A DNA stretch of 64,000 nt from Rhodobacter capsulatus (GTDB lineage Bacteria; Pseudomonadota; Alphaproteobacteria; Rhodobacterales; Rhodobacteraceae), in NCBI RefSeq assembly GCF_003254295.1, contig NZ_QKZO01000004.1:186001-250000 (forward strand), in the 5' to 3' direction. Positions 28,030 to 38,184 of the stretch are shown here, one piece after another (the stretch's first letter is position 1; every line of letters begins with the position of its first letter). The notes under the pieces were generated by a model that ran no database searches, had not been told where the DNA came from, and saw only the letters and a program-made list of their open reading frames with translations. The translations under genes and the position numbers were made by a program.

Positions 28030-29543
28030 AGCGCCGCCTCCTGCATGCCATGGGCGCCGCCCAGCATCAGCCCGATCTCTTCCATCGTCAGCCCCTCGGT
28101 CGGGCGCGGGTCCGACAGCCGCCCCTCGTTCAACGCGCAGAAGCGATCGGCGATTTCCATAAGCTCGTCAAGGTCTTGGCTGATCACGATCACCGCCGCG
28201 CCCTTTGCGGCCAGATCCAGCAGCGCTTGCCGGATCGCCGCGGCGGCGGCGGCATCGACGCCCCAGGTGGGCTGGTTCACCACCAGAACCTCGGGCGCCT
28301 GCAGCACCTCGCGGCCGATGACGAATTTCTGCAGATTGCCGCCCGACAGCGCCCGCGCCGCCACATGCGGCCCGGGCGTGCGGACGTCAAAGCCCTTGAT
28401 CACCTCCTCGGCAAAGCGCCGTGCCGCGCCCATGTTCAAAAACCCGTTGCGCGTCAGGGGCCTGCGCACGGTGCCGGTGAGGATCGCGTTTTCCGTCAGG
28501 CTCAGGTTCGGCACGGCGGCATGGCCCAGCCGCTCCTCGGGCGCCGCCAGAAGCCCCAGACGGCGGCGGTCGTTCGGCCCCAGATCGGAAATGTCCTGCC
28601 CGTGCAGGCTGACCGTGCCCGGCCCCGAGGGGCGCTCGCCCGAAAGCGTCGCCAGCAATTCCTCCTGCCCGTTGCCCGCGACGCCGCCGATGCCCAGCAC
28701 CTCGCCCGCCGCAAGGGTGAAACAGACGTCTTTCAGCGCCGGGCCGAATTGCGTCATCGGCGGCAGGTTCAGGTGATCGACCTCAAGGATCACCGCGCCG
28801 CTTTTCCGCCCGGCCCGGTCGGTCGCGGCGAATTCGCCCCCCACCATCAGCTCGGCCAGCTCGCGCGCCGATTTTTCCCGGGGCATGCAGCTGGCCACCA
28901 CCTTGCCGCCGCGCAGGATCGTCGCGCCGTCGCAGAGGCTGCGGATTTCCTCCAGCTTGTGGCTGATATAAAGGATCGCCGTGCCCTCGGCCGCCAGCTT
29001 GCGCAGGGTGTGAAACAGGATCTCGACCTCTTGCGGCGTGAGCACCGAGGTCGGTTCGTCCATGATCAGAAGCTTCGGATCCTGCAGCAGGCAGCGGATG
29101 ATCTCGACCCGCTGGCGTTCCCCCGCCGAGAGATCGCCAACGATCCGCGCCGGATCCAGCGGCAGGCCGTAAGCCGCGGAGATCGCGCGGATCCGCTCCG
29201 CCAGATCGCGCATCGGCGGCGGATTTTCCATGCCAAGGGCAACGTTTTCCGCGACGTTCAGCGCCTCGAACAGCGAGAAATGCTGAAACACCATCGCCAC
29301 GCCCGCGGCGCGCGCGGCGCGCGGCTCGGCAGGCGTATAGGGGCGGCCCGAAAGTTCCATCCGCCCGGCGTCGGGCTTCACCAGCCCGTAAATCATCTTC
29401 ACCAGCGTCGATTTGCCCGCGCCGTTTTCGCCCAAAAGCGCATGCACCTTGCCCGGCGCGACCTCGAAACCCACCCCGTCGTTCGCCACGACCCCGGGAT
29501 AGGCCTTGGTCAGGCCCTCGATCTTGAGCAGCGACCCTGTCAC
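28026..29543 (-). CDS. ABC transporter ATP-binding protein (BMP/nucleoside family)
   Basis: 505-aa protein with two fused nucleotide-binding domains. The first has a full Walker A (GENGAGKST), signature LSAGERQRVEI and Walker B LLIMDEPT. The second has a degenerate Walker A (GVAGNGQEE) with signature LSGGNLQK, and ends its Walker B region with LVVNQPTWGVD, as usual for sugar/nucleoside importers of this type. The start is taken as GTG at 29543 because it overlaps the xdhC stop (GTGA) and family homology (LLKIEGLTKAYPG) begins there. Confidence 0.9.
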   Translation of the reverse strand: MTGSLLKIEGLTKAYPGVVANDGVGFEVAPGKVHALLGENGAGKSTLVKMIYGLVKPDAGRMELSGRPYTPAEPRAARAAGVAMVFQHFSLFEALNVAENVALGMENPPPMRDLAERIRAISAAYGLPLDPARIVGDLSAGERQRVEIIRCLLQDPKLLIMDEPTSVLTPQEVEILFHTLRKLAAEGTAILYISHKLEEIRSLCDGATILRGGKVVASCMPREKSARELAELMVGGEFAATDRAGRKSGAVILEVDHLNLPPMTQFGPALKDVCFTLAAGEVLGIGGVAGNGQEELLATLSGERPSGPGTVSLHGQDISDLGPNDRRRLGLLAAPEERLGHAAVPNLSLTENAILTGTVRRPLTRNGFLNMGAARRFAEEVIKGFDVRTPGPHVAARALSGGNLQKFVIGREVLQAPEVLVVNQPTWGVDAAAAAAIRQALLDLAAKGAAVIVISQDLDELMEIADRFCALNEGRLSDPRPTEGLTMEEIGLMLGGAHGMQEAAL

Positions 29544-30478
29544 CCGGTCTGTCCTTCCGTGTTGACGGTCAGCCCGGCATGGCCGACCCGCTCTCTCAGT
29601 AGCGCGGCGGCGACGGAAATCGCAATGGCCTGCGGCTCCTTTCCCAATGCAGGATCGCCTATCGGGCAGGCAATGCGCGAAATTTGCGCGTGGGCGTGCC
29701 CCAGATCGCGCAGGCGGCGCTGGAATCTTGACCATTTGGTCTGCGAACCGATCAACCCGCAGGCAGCAAAGCCGTGGCGCAGAACCCGGTGGCACAACTC
29801 GAGGTCGAGCGCATGCGAGAAGGTCAGGATCAGATGGTGTGCTGACCTTGCGGCAAGCGGCACCAGATCGGCGGGATTTTCGGCAATGACCGGGGTGACT
29901 GCGTCGGGAATCGCCGCGGGGAATCGGCTTTCGTCGATATCGGCCCAGCGGATCGACCAGTGGGGCAGGGGGGCGAGCGTGGAGACCAGCGCGCGCCCGA
30001 CATGACCCGCGCCCCAGATCCACAGCTCCTGCGCCGGGGGGGTGAGCGGCTCGATCAACCAGCCGTCGAGCAGCAGCGGCGGGGCTTCGCCGCTGTTGCG
30101 CGCCCGGCTCAGCGCGCGCTGCACCGAAAGCGGCATCGCGGGGCGGGTCAGGGGGCGGGCATGAAACGGCCCCTCGATCCGCGTCAGAGTTGCGGCGTCC
30201 AGCGGTTCGAAGGCCAGCGTCACCGCGCCACCGCAGCATTGACCCAGCGCCGGGCCCAGCGGAAAGCGGCGCAGGGCGGGGGCGCGCAGGCTGCGGGCGA
30301 TGGTGATCGCCTCGGCCTCCAGCGTGCCGCCGCCGATCGTGCCTTGCATGTGATCCGGCCAGACCCGCATCTCGGCGCCGACCTCGCGCGGGGTCGAGCC
30401 TTTCGTCTCGACCACCAGCACCCGGACAAAGGGCCCCTTGGCCGCCGCCTGCGCAAGTCCTTGAAGATCAAGGCTCAT
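29540..30478 (-). CDS. xdhC: XdhC, molybdenum cofactor insertion chaperone for xanthine dehydrogenase
   Basis: 312-aa protein of the XdhC/CoxI family that binds the molybdenum cofactor, helps sulfurate it and hands it to XdhB; it is not part of the final enzyme. Visible family motifs are GSTPREVGAEM, GTIGGGTLEAEA, GQCCGGAV and the Rossmann-like IWGAGHVGRALV. It overlaps xdhB by 4 bases and the ATPase gene by 4 bases. The extent of the open frame and the known R. capsulatus xdhABC order support the call. Confidence 0.95.
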   Translation of the reverse strand: MSLDLQGLAQAAAKGPFVRVLVVETKGSTPREVGAEMRVWPDHMQGTIGGGTLEAEAITIARSLRAPALRRFPLGPALGQCCGGAVTLAFEPLDAATLTRIEGPFHARPLTRPAMPLSVQRALSRARNSGEAPPLLLDGWLIEPLTPPAQELWIWGAGHVGRALVSTLAPLPHWSIRWADIDESRFPAAIPDAVTPVIAENPADLVPLAARSAHHLILTFSHALDLELCHRVLRHGFAACGLIGSQTKWSRFQRRLRDLGHAHAQISRIACPIGDPALGKEPQAIAISVAAALLRERVGHAGLTVNTEGQTG

Positions 30479-32808
30479 GCCCGGCCCTCGGCGCGGCGCA
30501 CGGCGGCCAGCACCGCTTCGGGCGTGGCGGGCGCCTGCAGGTCAGGCCAATGCGGCCCGCAGGCGGCGCAGGCGTCATTCAGCGCCAGAAAGGCCGAAAT
30601 GCCCAGCAGGAAGGGCGGTTCGCCCACGGCTTTCGAGCGAAAGATCGTGTCCTCGCGGTTCGGCTGGTCCCACAGCGCGACATTGAAGATGCGCGGGCGG
30701 TCGGAAAAGGCCGGGATCTTGTAGGTCGAGGGCGCATGGGTCATCAGCCGCCCGCGCTGATCCCAGACCAGTTCCTCGGTCGTCAGCCAGCCCGCGCCCT
30801 GCACATAGGCGCCCTCGATCTGCCCGATATCCAGCGCCGGGTTCAGGCTGGCCCCGGCATCGTGCAGGATATCGGTGCGCAGGATGCGGTTTTCGCCGGT
30901 CAGCCGGTCGATCACCACCTCGGTGATCGCAGCGCCATAGGCGAAATACAAAAACGGCCGCCCCTGACCGCGCAGCCGGTCCCAGGACAGCTTGGGCGTC
31001 GCATAAAACCCTGTCGCAGAAAGGGAAATCCGTGCCATATAGGCCGCCGCGACGGTCTCGGCAAAGCTCCAGCGCTTGCCCTGCGCCCGCACCTGCCCGG
31101 CGTCGAAAACCACCTCGGGCTCCGCGCAACCCTCGCGCGCAGCGACAAAACCGGCCAGCCGCCCGCGCAGGATCTCGCAGGCGTCCTTCACCGCCATGCC
31201 GTTCATGTCGGCGCCCGAAGAGGCCGCGGTGGCCGAGGTATTGGGCACTTTCGACGTATCGGTCGCGGTGACCCGCACCTGCGCGGCATCAATGCCCAGC
31301 ACCGCCGCCGCCACCTGCACCATCTTCGCATGCAGCCCCTGACCCATCTCGGTGCCGCCATGATTGAGCGCCACCGAGCCATCGGTATAGATCTGCACCA
31401 GCGCGCCGGCCTGATTGAGATGGGTCAGCGTGAAGGAAATCCCGAATTTCACCGGCGAAAGTGCAATACCCCGCGCCAAGGTTCGATTTCTGCTATTCCA
31501 CTCCGCAATTTCGGCCTTTCGCGCCACAAAATCCGCAGATTTCTGCAGGCGCGCGACCAGCTCTGTCAGGACGCAATCCGCCACTTCCTGGCCGTAATGC
31601 GTCGTCTGCTTTTTCTTGGTTTCACTACGCTCGGGGGGGCTCGGGGGGGCAGACAGCCCCCCCGCTTCTGGTGCATCATAGAAATTCAGTGCCCGCAACT
31701 CGGCCGGATCCCGGCCCATCCTCCGCGCCAGATGCTCGATCGCGCGTTCCATGCCCAGCGCGCCTTGCGGTCCGCCAAAGCCGCGAAAGGCGGTGTTCGA
31801 TTGCGTGTTCGTCCGCAGCCGGTGGCTTTCGATGCGCAGCGCGGGGACGAAATAGCTGCCATCGGCATGCAGCATCGCGCGGTCGCAGACCGGCAGGCTC
31901 AGATCCGCCGACCAGCCGCAGCGCGCCAGATGCAGGAAATCGGCGCCCACCAGCTTGCCCGAAGCATCCGCGCCGATCCGGTAGCGGATGCGGAAATCAT
32001 GCCGTTTCCCGGTGATCACCATGTCGTCGTCGCGGTCATAGCGCATCTTGCAGGGCCGCCCGGTCTCCTGTGCCGCCACCGCGCAGGCGATGGCCAGGTG
32101 ATTGCCCTGACTTTCCTTGCCGCCAAAGCCGCCGCCCATCCGCCGCATCTCGACCCGCACATCGTGGAACGCCAGCCCCAAAGCATGCGCCACCTTGTGC
32201 TGGATCTCCGACGGATGCTGGCTCGAACACTGGATCACCACCCCGCTTTCCGAAGGCAGGGCCAGCGCCGCCTGACCTTCGAGGTAGAAATGCTCCTGCC
32301 CGCCGATCTCGACCATGCCTTCGACCAGATGCGCGGCCCCCGCCAGGGCGGTTTCGACATCGCCGCGCGCCCAGATCACCGGCCCGGCCTCGAACCGGCT
32401 ATTGGCCGCAAGTGCCTGATCAAGCGTCAGAACCGCCGGGCGCGGCGCATAGATGACGCGCGCCTTGCGGGCAGCGATCCGCGCCGCGCGGTGGCTGGTG
32501 GCGGCGACCAGAAAGATCGGCTGGCCGATGAAATGCACCTCGCCCGTCGCCAGAACGGGTTCCGGGCTGGGCGCGGGCGAGGCATTGTTGTCATGCGGCA
32601 GATCGGCTGCCGTGAAGACGGCCACCACACCGGGGCTTTGCCGCACCGGGTCCAGATCCAGCGCGGTGATCGCGGCAAAGGCCTCGGTCGACAGGCCAAA
32701 GGCCAGATGCAGCGTGGTCGCGGGGCAGGGCAGGTCGTCAAGGTAACGCGCCTGCCCGGTCACATGCGCCCGCGCCGAGTCGTGCGGCAGCGGCTTGCCA
32801 ACGCTCAT
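30475..32808 (-). CDS. xdhB: Xanthine dehydrogenase molybdopterin subunit XdhB
   Basis: 777-aa catalytic subunit binding the molybdenum cofactor. The catalytic base in [10 protein letters not shown] falls exactly at residue 730, matching Glu730 of the R. capsulatus enzyme. Substrate and cofactor regions such as [20 protein letters not shown] and [11 protein letters not shown] are intact. Residues about 382-399 ([17 protein letters not shown]) are encoded by a copy of the GC-hairpin repeat and form a low-complexity insert. It overlaps xdhA by 4 bases. The active enzyme is an (XdhA-XdhB)2 heterotetramer oxidising hypoxanthine and xanthine to urate. Confidence 0.97.
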   Translation of the reverse strand: MSVGKPLPHDSARAHVTGQARYLDDLPCPATTLHLAFGLSTEAFAAITALDLDPVRQSPGVVAVFTAADLPHDNNASPAPSPEPVLATGEVHFIGQPIFLVAATSHRAARIAARKARVIYAPRPAVLTLDQALAANSRFEAGPVIWARGDVETALAGAAHLVEGMVEIGGQEHFYLEGQAALALPSESGVVIQCSSQHPSEIQHKVAHALGLAFHDVRVEMRRMGGGFGGKESQGNHLAIACAVAAQETGRPCKMRYDRDDDMVITGKRHDFRIRYRIGADASGKLVGADFLHLARCGWSADLSLPVCDRAMLHADGSYFVPALRIESHRLRTNTQSNTAFRGFGGPQGALGMERAIEHLARRMGRDPAELRALNFYDAPEAGGLSAPPSPPERSETKKKQTTHYGQEVADCVLTELVARLQKSADFVARKAEIAEWNSRNRTLARGIALSPVKFGISFTLTHLNQAGALVQIYTDGSVALNHGGTEMGQGLHAKMVQVAAAVLGIDAAQVRVTATDTSKVPNTSATAASSGADMNGMAVKDACEILRGRLAGFVAAREGCAEPEVVFDAGQVRAQGKRWSFAETVAAAYMARISLSATGFYATPKLSWDRLRGQGRPFLYFAYGAAITEVVIDRLTGENRILRTDILHDAGASLNPALDIGQIEGAYVQGAGWLTTEELVWDQRGRLMTHAPSTYKIPAFSDRPRIFNVALWDQPNREDTIFRSKAVGEPPFLLGISAFLALNDACAACGPHWPDLQAPATPEAVLAAVRRAEGRA
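31609..31664 (-). repeat. GC-hairpin repeat element inside xdhB (copy 5)
   Basis: Reading the - strand there is a 9-bp hairpin (CGGGGGGGC / GCCCCCCCG, loop TGTCT; 31642-31664), then a second GCCCCCCCGA copy and a tail GCGTAGTGAAACCAAG then AAAAAG. This resembles the tails at 41471 and 61991. It is in frame and codes for about 18 residues of XdhB. The loop TGTCT is the same as in the copy within xdhA. Confidence 0.65.
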
Positions 32809-34193
32809 GGCGTCACCTCCAGCACCGAGACGGGCAGGCCCGCGCGGTCGCGGACATAGCGCAAGGCCATCGCCTGCGCCGCATTCATCCGATAGGCGGC
32901 CGAGGCGCGCATGTCGGAAAGCGGCGTGAAATCGCGCTCCAGCAGCGGCAGCGCCGCGGCGATCGTGTCTTCGTTGAAATCCTGCCCGATCAGCGCCGCT
33001 TCGAAGGCTGCGGCCCGTTTCGGGATCCCCGCCATGCCGCCGAATGCCACGCGCGCAGTTTCAATTATCGAACCTTTCAGGGTCAGATTGAAGCATCCGC
33101 AGACCGCAGAAATGTCCTGATCGAACCTTTTCGACAATTTGTAGCAGCGCAGACCCGGCGCGGATTTCGGTAGGGTGACGCTTTCGACGAACTCGCCCGG
33201 ACGCCGGTCCTGCTTGCGGTAATCGAGGAAGAAAGCCTCAAGGGGCATCGTGCGGCGTTCGGCGCCGCGCCGGAGTGTCAGGCTTGCCCCCAGCGCGATC
33301 AGCGCCGGCGGGCCGTCGCCGATCGGCGAGCCGTTGGCGATGTTGCCGCCGATCGTCGCCACCTGCCGCACCTGTTCCGAAGCGAAGCGGCGCAACAGAT
33401 CCGCCAGCGCCGGATGCGGCCCCTCGGCCCAGGCGCGCAGGGCGGCGATGGTGACCCCCGCGCCGATCACGACCCCATCAGCGGTCTCTCGGATCTGCGC
33501 CAAGTCCTTGCAATGGCTGAGAAACGCCACCTCGGGCAGGTCGCGCAGCGCTTTCGTCACCCAGAGGCTGACATCGGTTCCGCCCGCGATCAGCGTTGCC
33601 TCGGGATGGGCGAGATACCATGCGGCCAGCGCATCCCCGGTTTCGGGCAGGACCGCGGGGGCTGTCTGCCCCCGCACGCCCGAGGATATTTCCGCCAAAG
33701 TGAAAAGGGCATCGGCTTGCAGCCACTCGGCGGGCGGTTCCGCTTCGGCGGCTTCGGCGGCGCGCAGGATCGGCGCGTAGCCGGTGCAGCGGCAGAGGTT
33801 GCCCGCCAGAAAGTCGTCGTAATCCCGGCGGCCTTGGCCATGCGCCGCGGCCATCGAGACAACGAAACCGGGGGTGCAAAAGCCGCATTGGCTGCCGTGA
33901 TGGTCGATCATCGCCTGTTGCACCGGGTGCAGGCGGCCGTCCGGCGCGGCGATCCCCTCGACGGTGCGCAGCGCCTTGCCCGCGATCTGCGGCAGCATCA
34001 TCAGGCAGGCATTGACGGCGCGGGGGCCTGCCGCGTCGGTCACCATCACCGTGCAGGCGCCGCAATCGCCCTCGTTGCAGCCCTCCTTGGTGCCGGTCAG
34101 ACCCTCGGCGCGCAGCCAGTCCAGCAGGCTTTGCGTCGGATCCCCGATCCGCAACCGCCGGGTTTCTCCATTGAGAAGAAACGCAATTTCCAT
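32805..34193 (-). CDS. xdhA: Xanthine dehydrogenase Fe-S/FAD subunit XdhA
   Basis: 462-aa electron-transfer subunit. The first [2Fe-2S] cluster uses Cys39, Cys44 and Cys47 (CNEGDCGAC) plus a later Cys; the second uses QCGFC and CRC. The FAD domain follows with [11 protein letters not shown] and [14 protein letters not shown]. Between them, residues about 163-180 ([15 protein letters not shown]) are encoded by a repeat-element copy. The start MEIAFLLNG at 34193 matches the known protein; the open frame upstream is spurious. It leads a - strand unit of seven genes ending with the nucleoside importer. Confidence 0.97.
   Translation of the reverse strand: MEIAFLLNGETRRLRIGDPTQSLLDWLRAEGLTGTKEGCNEGDCGACTVMVTDAAGPRAVNACLMMLPQIAGKALRTVEGIAAPDGRLHPVQQAMIDHHGSQCGFCTPGFVVSMAAAHGQGRRDYDDFLAGNLCRCTGYAPILRAAEAAEAEPPAEWLQADALFTLAEISSGVRGQTAPAVLPETGDALAAWYLAHPEATLIAGGTDVSLWVTKALRDLPEVAFLSHCKDLAQIRETADGVVIGAGVTIAALRAWAEGPHPALADLLRRFASEQVRQVATIGGNIANGSPIGDGPPALIALGASLTLRRGAERRTMPLEAFFLDYRKQDRRPGEFVESVTLPKSAPGLRCYKLSKRFDQDISAVCGCFNLTLKGSIIETARVAFGGMAGIPKRAAAFEAALIGQDFNEDTIAAALPLLERDFTPLSDMRASAAYRMNAAQAMALRYVRDRAGLPVSVLEVTP
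33655..33706 (+). repeat. GC-hairpin repeat element inside xdhA (copy 2)
   Basis: An 8-bp hairpin GCGGGGGC / GCCCCCGC with loop TGTCT (33655-33675) is followed by the tail GCCCGAGGATATTTCC then GCCAAAGTGAAAA. It runs antisense to xdhA and stays in frame, coding for the inter-domain linker. Its tail is the closest match to copy 1 at 1537-1564. Confidence 0.75.
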
Positions 34194-34353
34194 GGCGTCT
34201 TCCGCCGCGATACCGGTTTCCGGCCTCCCCCGCCCGATGCGGCGTAGAGCGGGGGGCTTTCCTGCAATCAGCTTTGCGCAGGGGGGACGCTCTGGCAAGG
34301 ATTTCGGGCGGCGGGGGGCTGAAAATGCACCGCATGGTCAATTATTGGGCGGC

Positions 34354-34382
34354 TTGCCCCGCCCCTTTGCTGCCCGTAGTCT
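34354..34382 (+). promoter_or_regulatory. dnaE promoter, probably giving a leaderless mRNA
   Basis: TTGCCC (34354-34359), 17 bp, TAGTCT (34377-34382), then exactly 6 nt to the dnaE ATG. No Shine-Dalgarno sequence precedes the ATG. With a start about 7 nt past the -10, transcription would begin at the A of ATG. A short ATGC-ACC-GCAT dyad at 34325-34335 lies between this promoter and xdhA and could be an operator for either side. Confidence 0.6.
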
Positions 34383-34388
34383 GCGGCA

Positions 34389-37300
34389 ATGCGTGATCCC
34401 CGATTCATCCACCTGCGCGTGCACACCGAATATTCGCTGCTTGAGGGCGCGGTTCCGGTGAAGAAGCTGATCAAGCTTTGCGACGCGATGAACATGCCCG
34501 CCGTTGCGGTGACCGACACCAATGCGATGTTCGCGGCGCTGGAATTTTCCGTTCTGGCGCAAGGGGCTGGGCTGCAACCGATCGTCGGCTGCCAGGTCTC
34601 GGTCGCCTATGAGGTCGCGGCGCCCGGCGAGCGGCCGCGTCTGCCCGCGCCGGTCGTGCTGCTCGCGCAGAACGAAGCGGGCTACATGAACCTGATGAAG
34701 CTCTCGTCCTGTCTTTACGTCGACAAGGGCGGGCAGCTGCCGCAGGTGACGCTTGAAGATCTGGAGGCCCATGCCGAAGGGCTGATCTGCCTTTCGGGCG
34801 GGGCCGAAGGGCCGGTGGGCAAGCTTTTGCAGCAGTCTCAGGCGGGCAAGGCGCGGTTGTTGATGGAGCGGTTGGCGGCCTGTTACCCGACCCGGCTTTA
34901 TGTCGAGCTGCAGCGCCATCCGGGCGAGGGCGGTCAGCTGACCGAGGGCGAGCGGATGACCGAGCGGCCCTTTGTCGAAATGGCCTATGACCTCGGCCTG
35001 CCGCTGGTGGCCACGAATGACGTCTACTTTCCAAAATCCGACATGTACGAGGCGCATGATGCGATGATCTGCATCGCCGAGGGCGCCTATGTCGATCAGA
35101 TCGAGCCGCGTCGCCGCCTGACGCCGCAGCATTATCTGAAAACCGAGGCCGAGATGGCCGCCCTTTTTGCCGATCTGCCCGAGGCGCTTGAAAACACGGT
35201 CGAAATCGCCAAACGTTGCGCCTTTGCCGCGTTCAAGCGCAAGCCGATCCTGCCGCGCTTCGCCGATGACGAGGTGGAGGAATTGCGCCGTCAGGCCTGG
35301 GAGGGGCTGCGCGCAAGGCTCGCCGTGATCCCCCATGCGGTGCCGGTGGCCGAATACGAAGAAAGATTGAAATTCGAACTTGGCATCATCGAGCAGATGG
35401 GCTTTCCCGGCTACTTCCTGATCGTGGCCGACTTCATCAAATGGGGCAAGTCGCAGGGGATTCCGGTGGGTCCGGGGCGGGGCTCGGGGGCGGGCTCGCT
35501 GGTCGCCTATGCGCTGACGATCACCGACCTTGACCCGTTGCGCTACTCGCTTCTGTTCGAACGCTTCCTCAACCCCGAGCGGGTCTCGATGCCCGACTTC
35601 GACATCGACTTCTGCATGGATCGCCGCGAGGAGGTGATCAAATATGTGCAGGGCAAATATGGCCGCGACAAGGTGGGGCAGATCATCACCTTCGGCGCGC
35701 TTCTGTCGAAGGCCGCGGTGCGCGACGTCGGCCGCGTCTTGCAGATGTCTTACGGACATGTCGACAAATTGTCGAAAATGATCCCGGTCGAAGGGGTGAA
35801 GCCGGTCTCGATCGAGAAGGCGCTGGCCGACGAGCCGCGCCTGCGCGAGGCGGCGAAATCCGAAGAGGTGGTGGCGCGGCTGCTGAACTATGCGCAGGCG
35901 ATCGAGGGGCTGTTGCGCAATGCCTCGACCCATGCCGCCGGTGTGGTGATTGGCGACCGGCCGCTGGATGCTTTGGTGCCGCTGTATCAGGACCCGCGCT
36001 CCGACATGCCCGCGACCCAGTTCAACATGAAATGGGTCGAACAGGCGGGGCTGGTGAAGTTCGACTTTCTGGGGCTCAAGACGCTGACGGTCATCCAGAA
36101 CGCCGTCAACCTGATTTTGAAATCCGGCCGTCCGCTGCATGTAAACCCTTTGGGGGAAACACTTTATACGCCCGCCGAGGGGGCCGCGAACGAGATCAAC
36201 CTGATCCCGATCGACGACGCGAAGACCTACGAGCTTTACGCCGCGGCGAAGACGGTCGCGGTGTTCCAGGTCGAATCCACCGGCATGATGGATGCGCTGC
36301 GGCGGATGAAACCGACCTGCATCGAGGATATCGTGGCGCTGGTGGCGCTCTATCGTCCCGGCCCGATGGAGAACATTCCGACCTATTGCGAGGTGAAACA
36401 CGGGCAACGGCCGCTCGAATCGCTGCATGTGACCATCGACCCGATCCTGAAAGAGACGCAGGGCATCATCGTTTATCAGGAACAGGTGATGCAGATCGCG
36501 CAGGTCATGGGGGGCTACAGCCTTGGCGGCGCCGACCTTTTGCGCCGCGCGATGGGGAAAAAGATCGCCGAGGAAATGGCGAAGGAGCGCCCGAAATTCA
36601 TCGAAGGCGCCAAGGCCACGCATGGCATCGAGGCGAAAAAGGCGGGCGAAGTCTTTGATCTGCTTGAGAAATTCGCGAACTACGGGTTCAACAAATCGCA
36701 CGCCGCCGCCTATGCGATCGTGTCTTACCAGACCGCCTGGTTGAAGGCGAACCACCCCGTCGAATTCATGGCGGGGGTGATGAACTGCGATATCCATCTG
36801 ACCGACAAGCTCGCCATTTACACCGCCGAGGCGCGGCGGGGGCTGGGGATCGAGGTGGTTCCGCCCTGCGTGAACCGCTCGCTCGCCACCTTTGATGTCG
36901 TCGATCAGAAGCTGATCTATGCGCTGGGCGCTTTGAAAAATGTCGGCGTCGAGGCCATGCGGCTGATCGAAAAATCCCGTGAGGACAAGCCCTTCCGCGA
37001 TCTGGTCGAGTTTGCGCGGCGCTGTGACCTCAAGCGGATCGGCAAGCGGCCGCTGGAGATGCTGGCGCGGGCCGGGGCCTTCGACAAGCTTGATCCGAAC
37101 CGCAAACGCGTGTTCGAGAGCCTCGAATCGCTGATGGCCTGGTCGGCGGCGGTGGCCGAGGCGAAAGCCTCGGCGCAGGTCTCGCTGTTTGGCGAGGCGG
37201 GCGACGATCTGCCGCCGCCGCGGCTGGCCGATACCGACGACTGGTTGCCGGGCGAACGTCTGGCCGAGGAGCACAAGGCCATCGGCTTTTATCTCTCGGG

Positions 37301-37898
37301 CCATCCGCTCGATGACTATCTGCCTGCTTTAAAACGCAAAAAAGTGCTGACCCTGGCCGAGGTCACGGCCAAGGCGCTGGGGCAGGGGCCTTTCATCGGC
37401 AAAATCGCGGGGCAGGTGGCGGCGCGGTCTGAACGCAAATCCGCCAAGGGCAACCGCTTTGCCTTCGTCTCGCTGTCCGACCCCACCGGGCCTTACGAGG
37501 TCACGGTCTTTTCCGACACGCTCGAAACCTGCCGCGCGCATCTGGAGCCCGGGCTGGCGGTGGTGCTGACGGTCAAGGTCGATGTCGAGGGCGAGACGGT
37601 GAAGATGCTGTGCCAGACTGCGGCGCCGATCGACACCGTGGCCAGCGATGCCGGGGCCGGATCGGGGCTGCTGATCCACCTTGAAACGCCCGAGGCGGTC
37701 TCCTCGGTGGCTGCACTTTTCGAACGTATCGCCGCCGAAGGGCGGGTGAAATCGCGCGGACAAGTGACCTTTTCCGTCTTCGACCCGGAAAAGCGTCGCC
37801 GCTACCAGATCACCGCCGGACGCGAGCTGCCGGTGAACCCGCAGGTCAAGGGCGCGCTGCGCAGCCTGCGCGGTGTCGTGCAGGTCGAAGAGGTCTGA
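34389..37898 (+). CDS. dnaE: DNA polymerase III alpha subunit
   Basis: Replicative polymerase catalytic subunit, 1169 aa, the usual DnaE1 length. The PHP domain starts at HLRVHTEYSLLEGAV; the polymerase acids are in PDFDIDF (Asp403 and Asp405) and VKFDFLGLKTL; GPGRGSGAGSLVAYAL is the conserved nucleotide-binding region. An OB-fold and C-terminal clamp/tau-binding part follow. It is a single gene on this strand, convergent with slyX. Confidence 0.98.
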   Translation: MRDPRFIHLRVHTEYSLLEGAVPVKKLIKLCDAMNMPAVAVTDTNAMFAALEFSVLAQGAGLQPIVGCQVSVAYEVAAPGERPRLPAPVVLLAQNEAGYMNLMKLSSCLYVDKGGQLPQVTLEDLEAHAEGLICLSGGAEGPVGKLLQQSQAGKARLLMERLAACYPTRLYVELQRHPGEGGQLTEGERMTERPFVEMAYDLGLPLVATNDVYFPKSDMYEAHDAMICIAEGAYVDQIEPRRRLTPQHYLKTEAEMAALFADLPEALENTVEIAKRCAFAAFKRKPILPRFADDEVEELRRQAWEGLRARLAVIPHAVPVAEYEERLKFELGIIEQMGFPGYFLIVADFIKWGKSQGIPVGPGRGSGAGSLVAYALTITDLDPLRYSLLFERFLNPERVSMPDFDIDFCMDRREEVIKYVQGKYGRDKVGQIITFGALLSKAAVRDVGRVLQMSYGHVDKLSKMIPVEGVKPVSIEKALADEPRLREAAKSEEVVARLLNYAQAIEGLLRNASTHAAGVVIGDRPLDALVPLYQDPRSDMPATQFNMKWVEQAGLVKFDFLGLKTLTVIQNAVNLILKSGRPLHVNPLGETLYTPAEGAANEINLIPIDDAKTYELYAAAKTVAVFQVESTGMMDALRRMKPTCIEDIVALVALYRPGPMENIPTYCEVKHGQRPLESLHVTIDPILKETQGIIVYQEQVMQIAQVMGGYSLGGADLLRRAMGKKIAEEMAKERPKFIEGAKATHGIEAKKAGEVFDLLEKFANYGFNKSHAAAYAIVSYQTAWLKANHPVEFMAGVMNCDIHLTDKLAIYTAEARRGLGIEVVPPCVNRSLATFDVVDQKLIYALGALKNVGVEAMRLIEKSREDKPFRDLVEFARRCDLKRIGKRPLEMLARAGAFDKLDPNRKRVFESLESLMAWSAAVAEAKASAQVSLFGEAGDDLPPPRLADTDDWLPGERLAEEHKAIGFYLSGHPLDDYLPALKRKKVLTLAEVTAKALGQGPFIGKIAGQVAARSERKSAKGNRFAFVSLSDPTGPYEVTVFSDTLETCRAHLEPGLAVVLTVKVDVEGETVKMLCQTAAPIDTVASDAGAGSGLLIHLETPEAVSSVAALFERIAAEGRVKSRGQVTFSVFDPEKRRRYQITAGRELPVNPQVKGALRSLRGVVQVEEV

Positions 37899-37904
37899 GC
37901 CCGC

Positions 37905-38111
37905 TCACCAATGCGGCGGCTTCTGATCCGCCAGCGGGATCGCCCCGCCTGCGGCAAATTCGCGCTCGGCCTCGCGCTCCATCAACAGCCCCAGAAGCCG
38001 CGACATCCGCGCGATCTCGCGGCCCTGCGCCGCCAGAACGTCGCTGAGTTCGTCCACGGTCTTGCGCAGATGCGCCAGTTCTTCCTCGGCGCGCTCGATC
38101 CTGTCGCTCAT
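37905..38111 (-). CDS. slyX: SlyX family protein
   Basis: 68-aa coiled-coil protein ([18 protein letters not shown], heptad pattern) ending PPHW, as is typical of SlyX. Function is not established. The ATG at 38111 has an AGAGGG ribosome site on the - strand; an upstream ATG at 38144 would add 11 residues without family support. It sits tail-to-tail with dnaE and head-to-head with hisS. Confidence 0.85.
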   Translation of the reverse strand: MSDRIERAEEELAHLRKTVDELSDVLAAQGREIARMSRLLGLLMEREAEREFAAGGAIPLADQKPPHW

Positions 38112-38184
38112 TTGCCCTCTCGTGCTTGCCGGGGTGGCCCCCATCCGCTACACCCTCGCCCGAGAAACGATCGGGTGCAAGACC

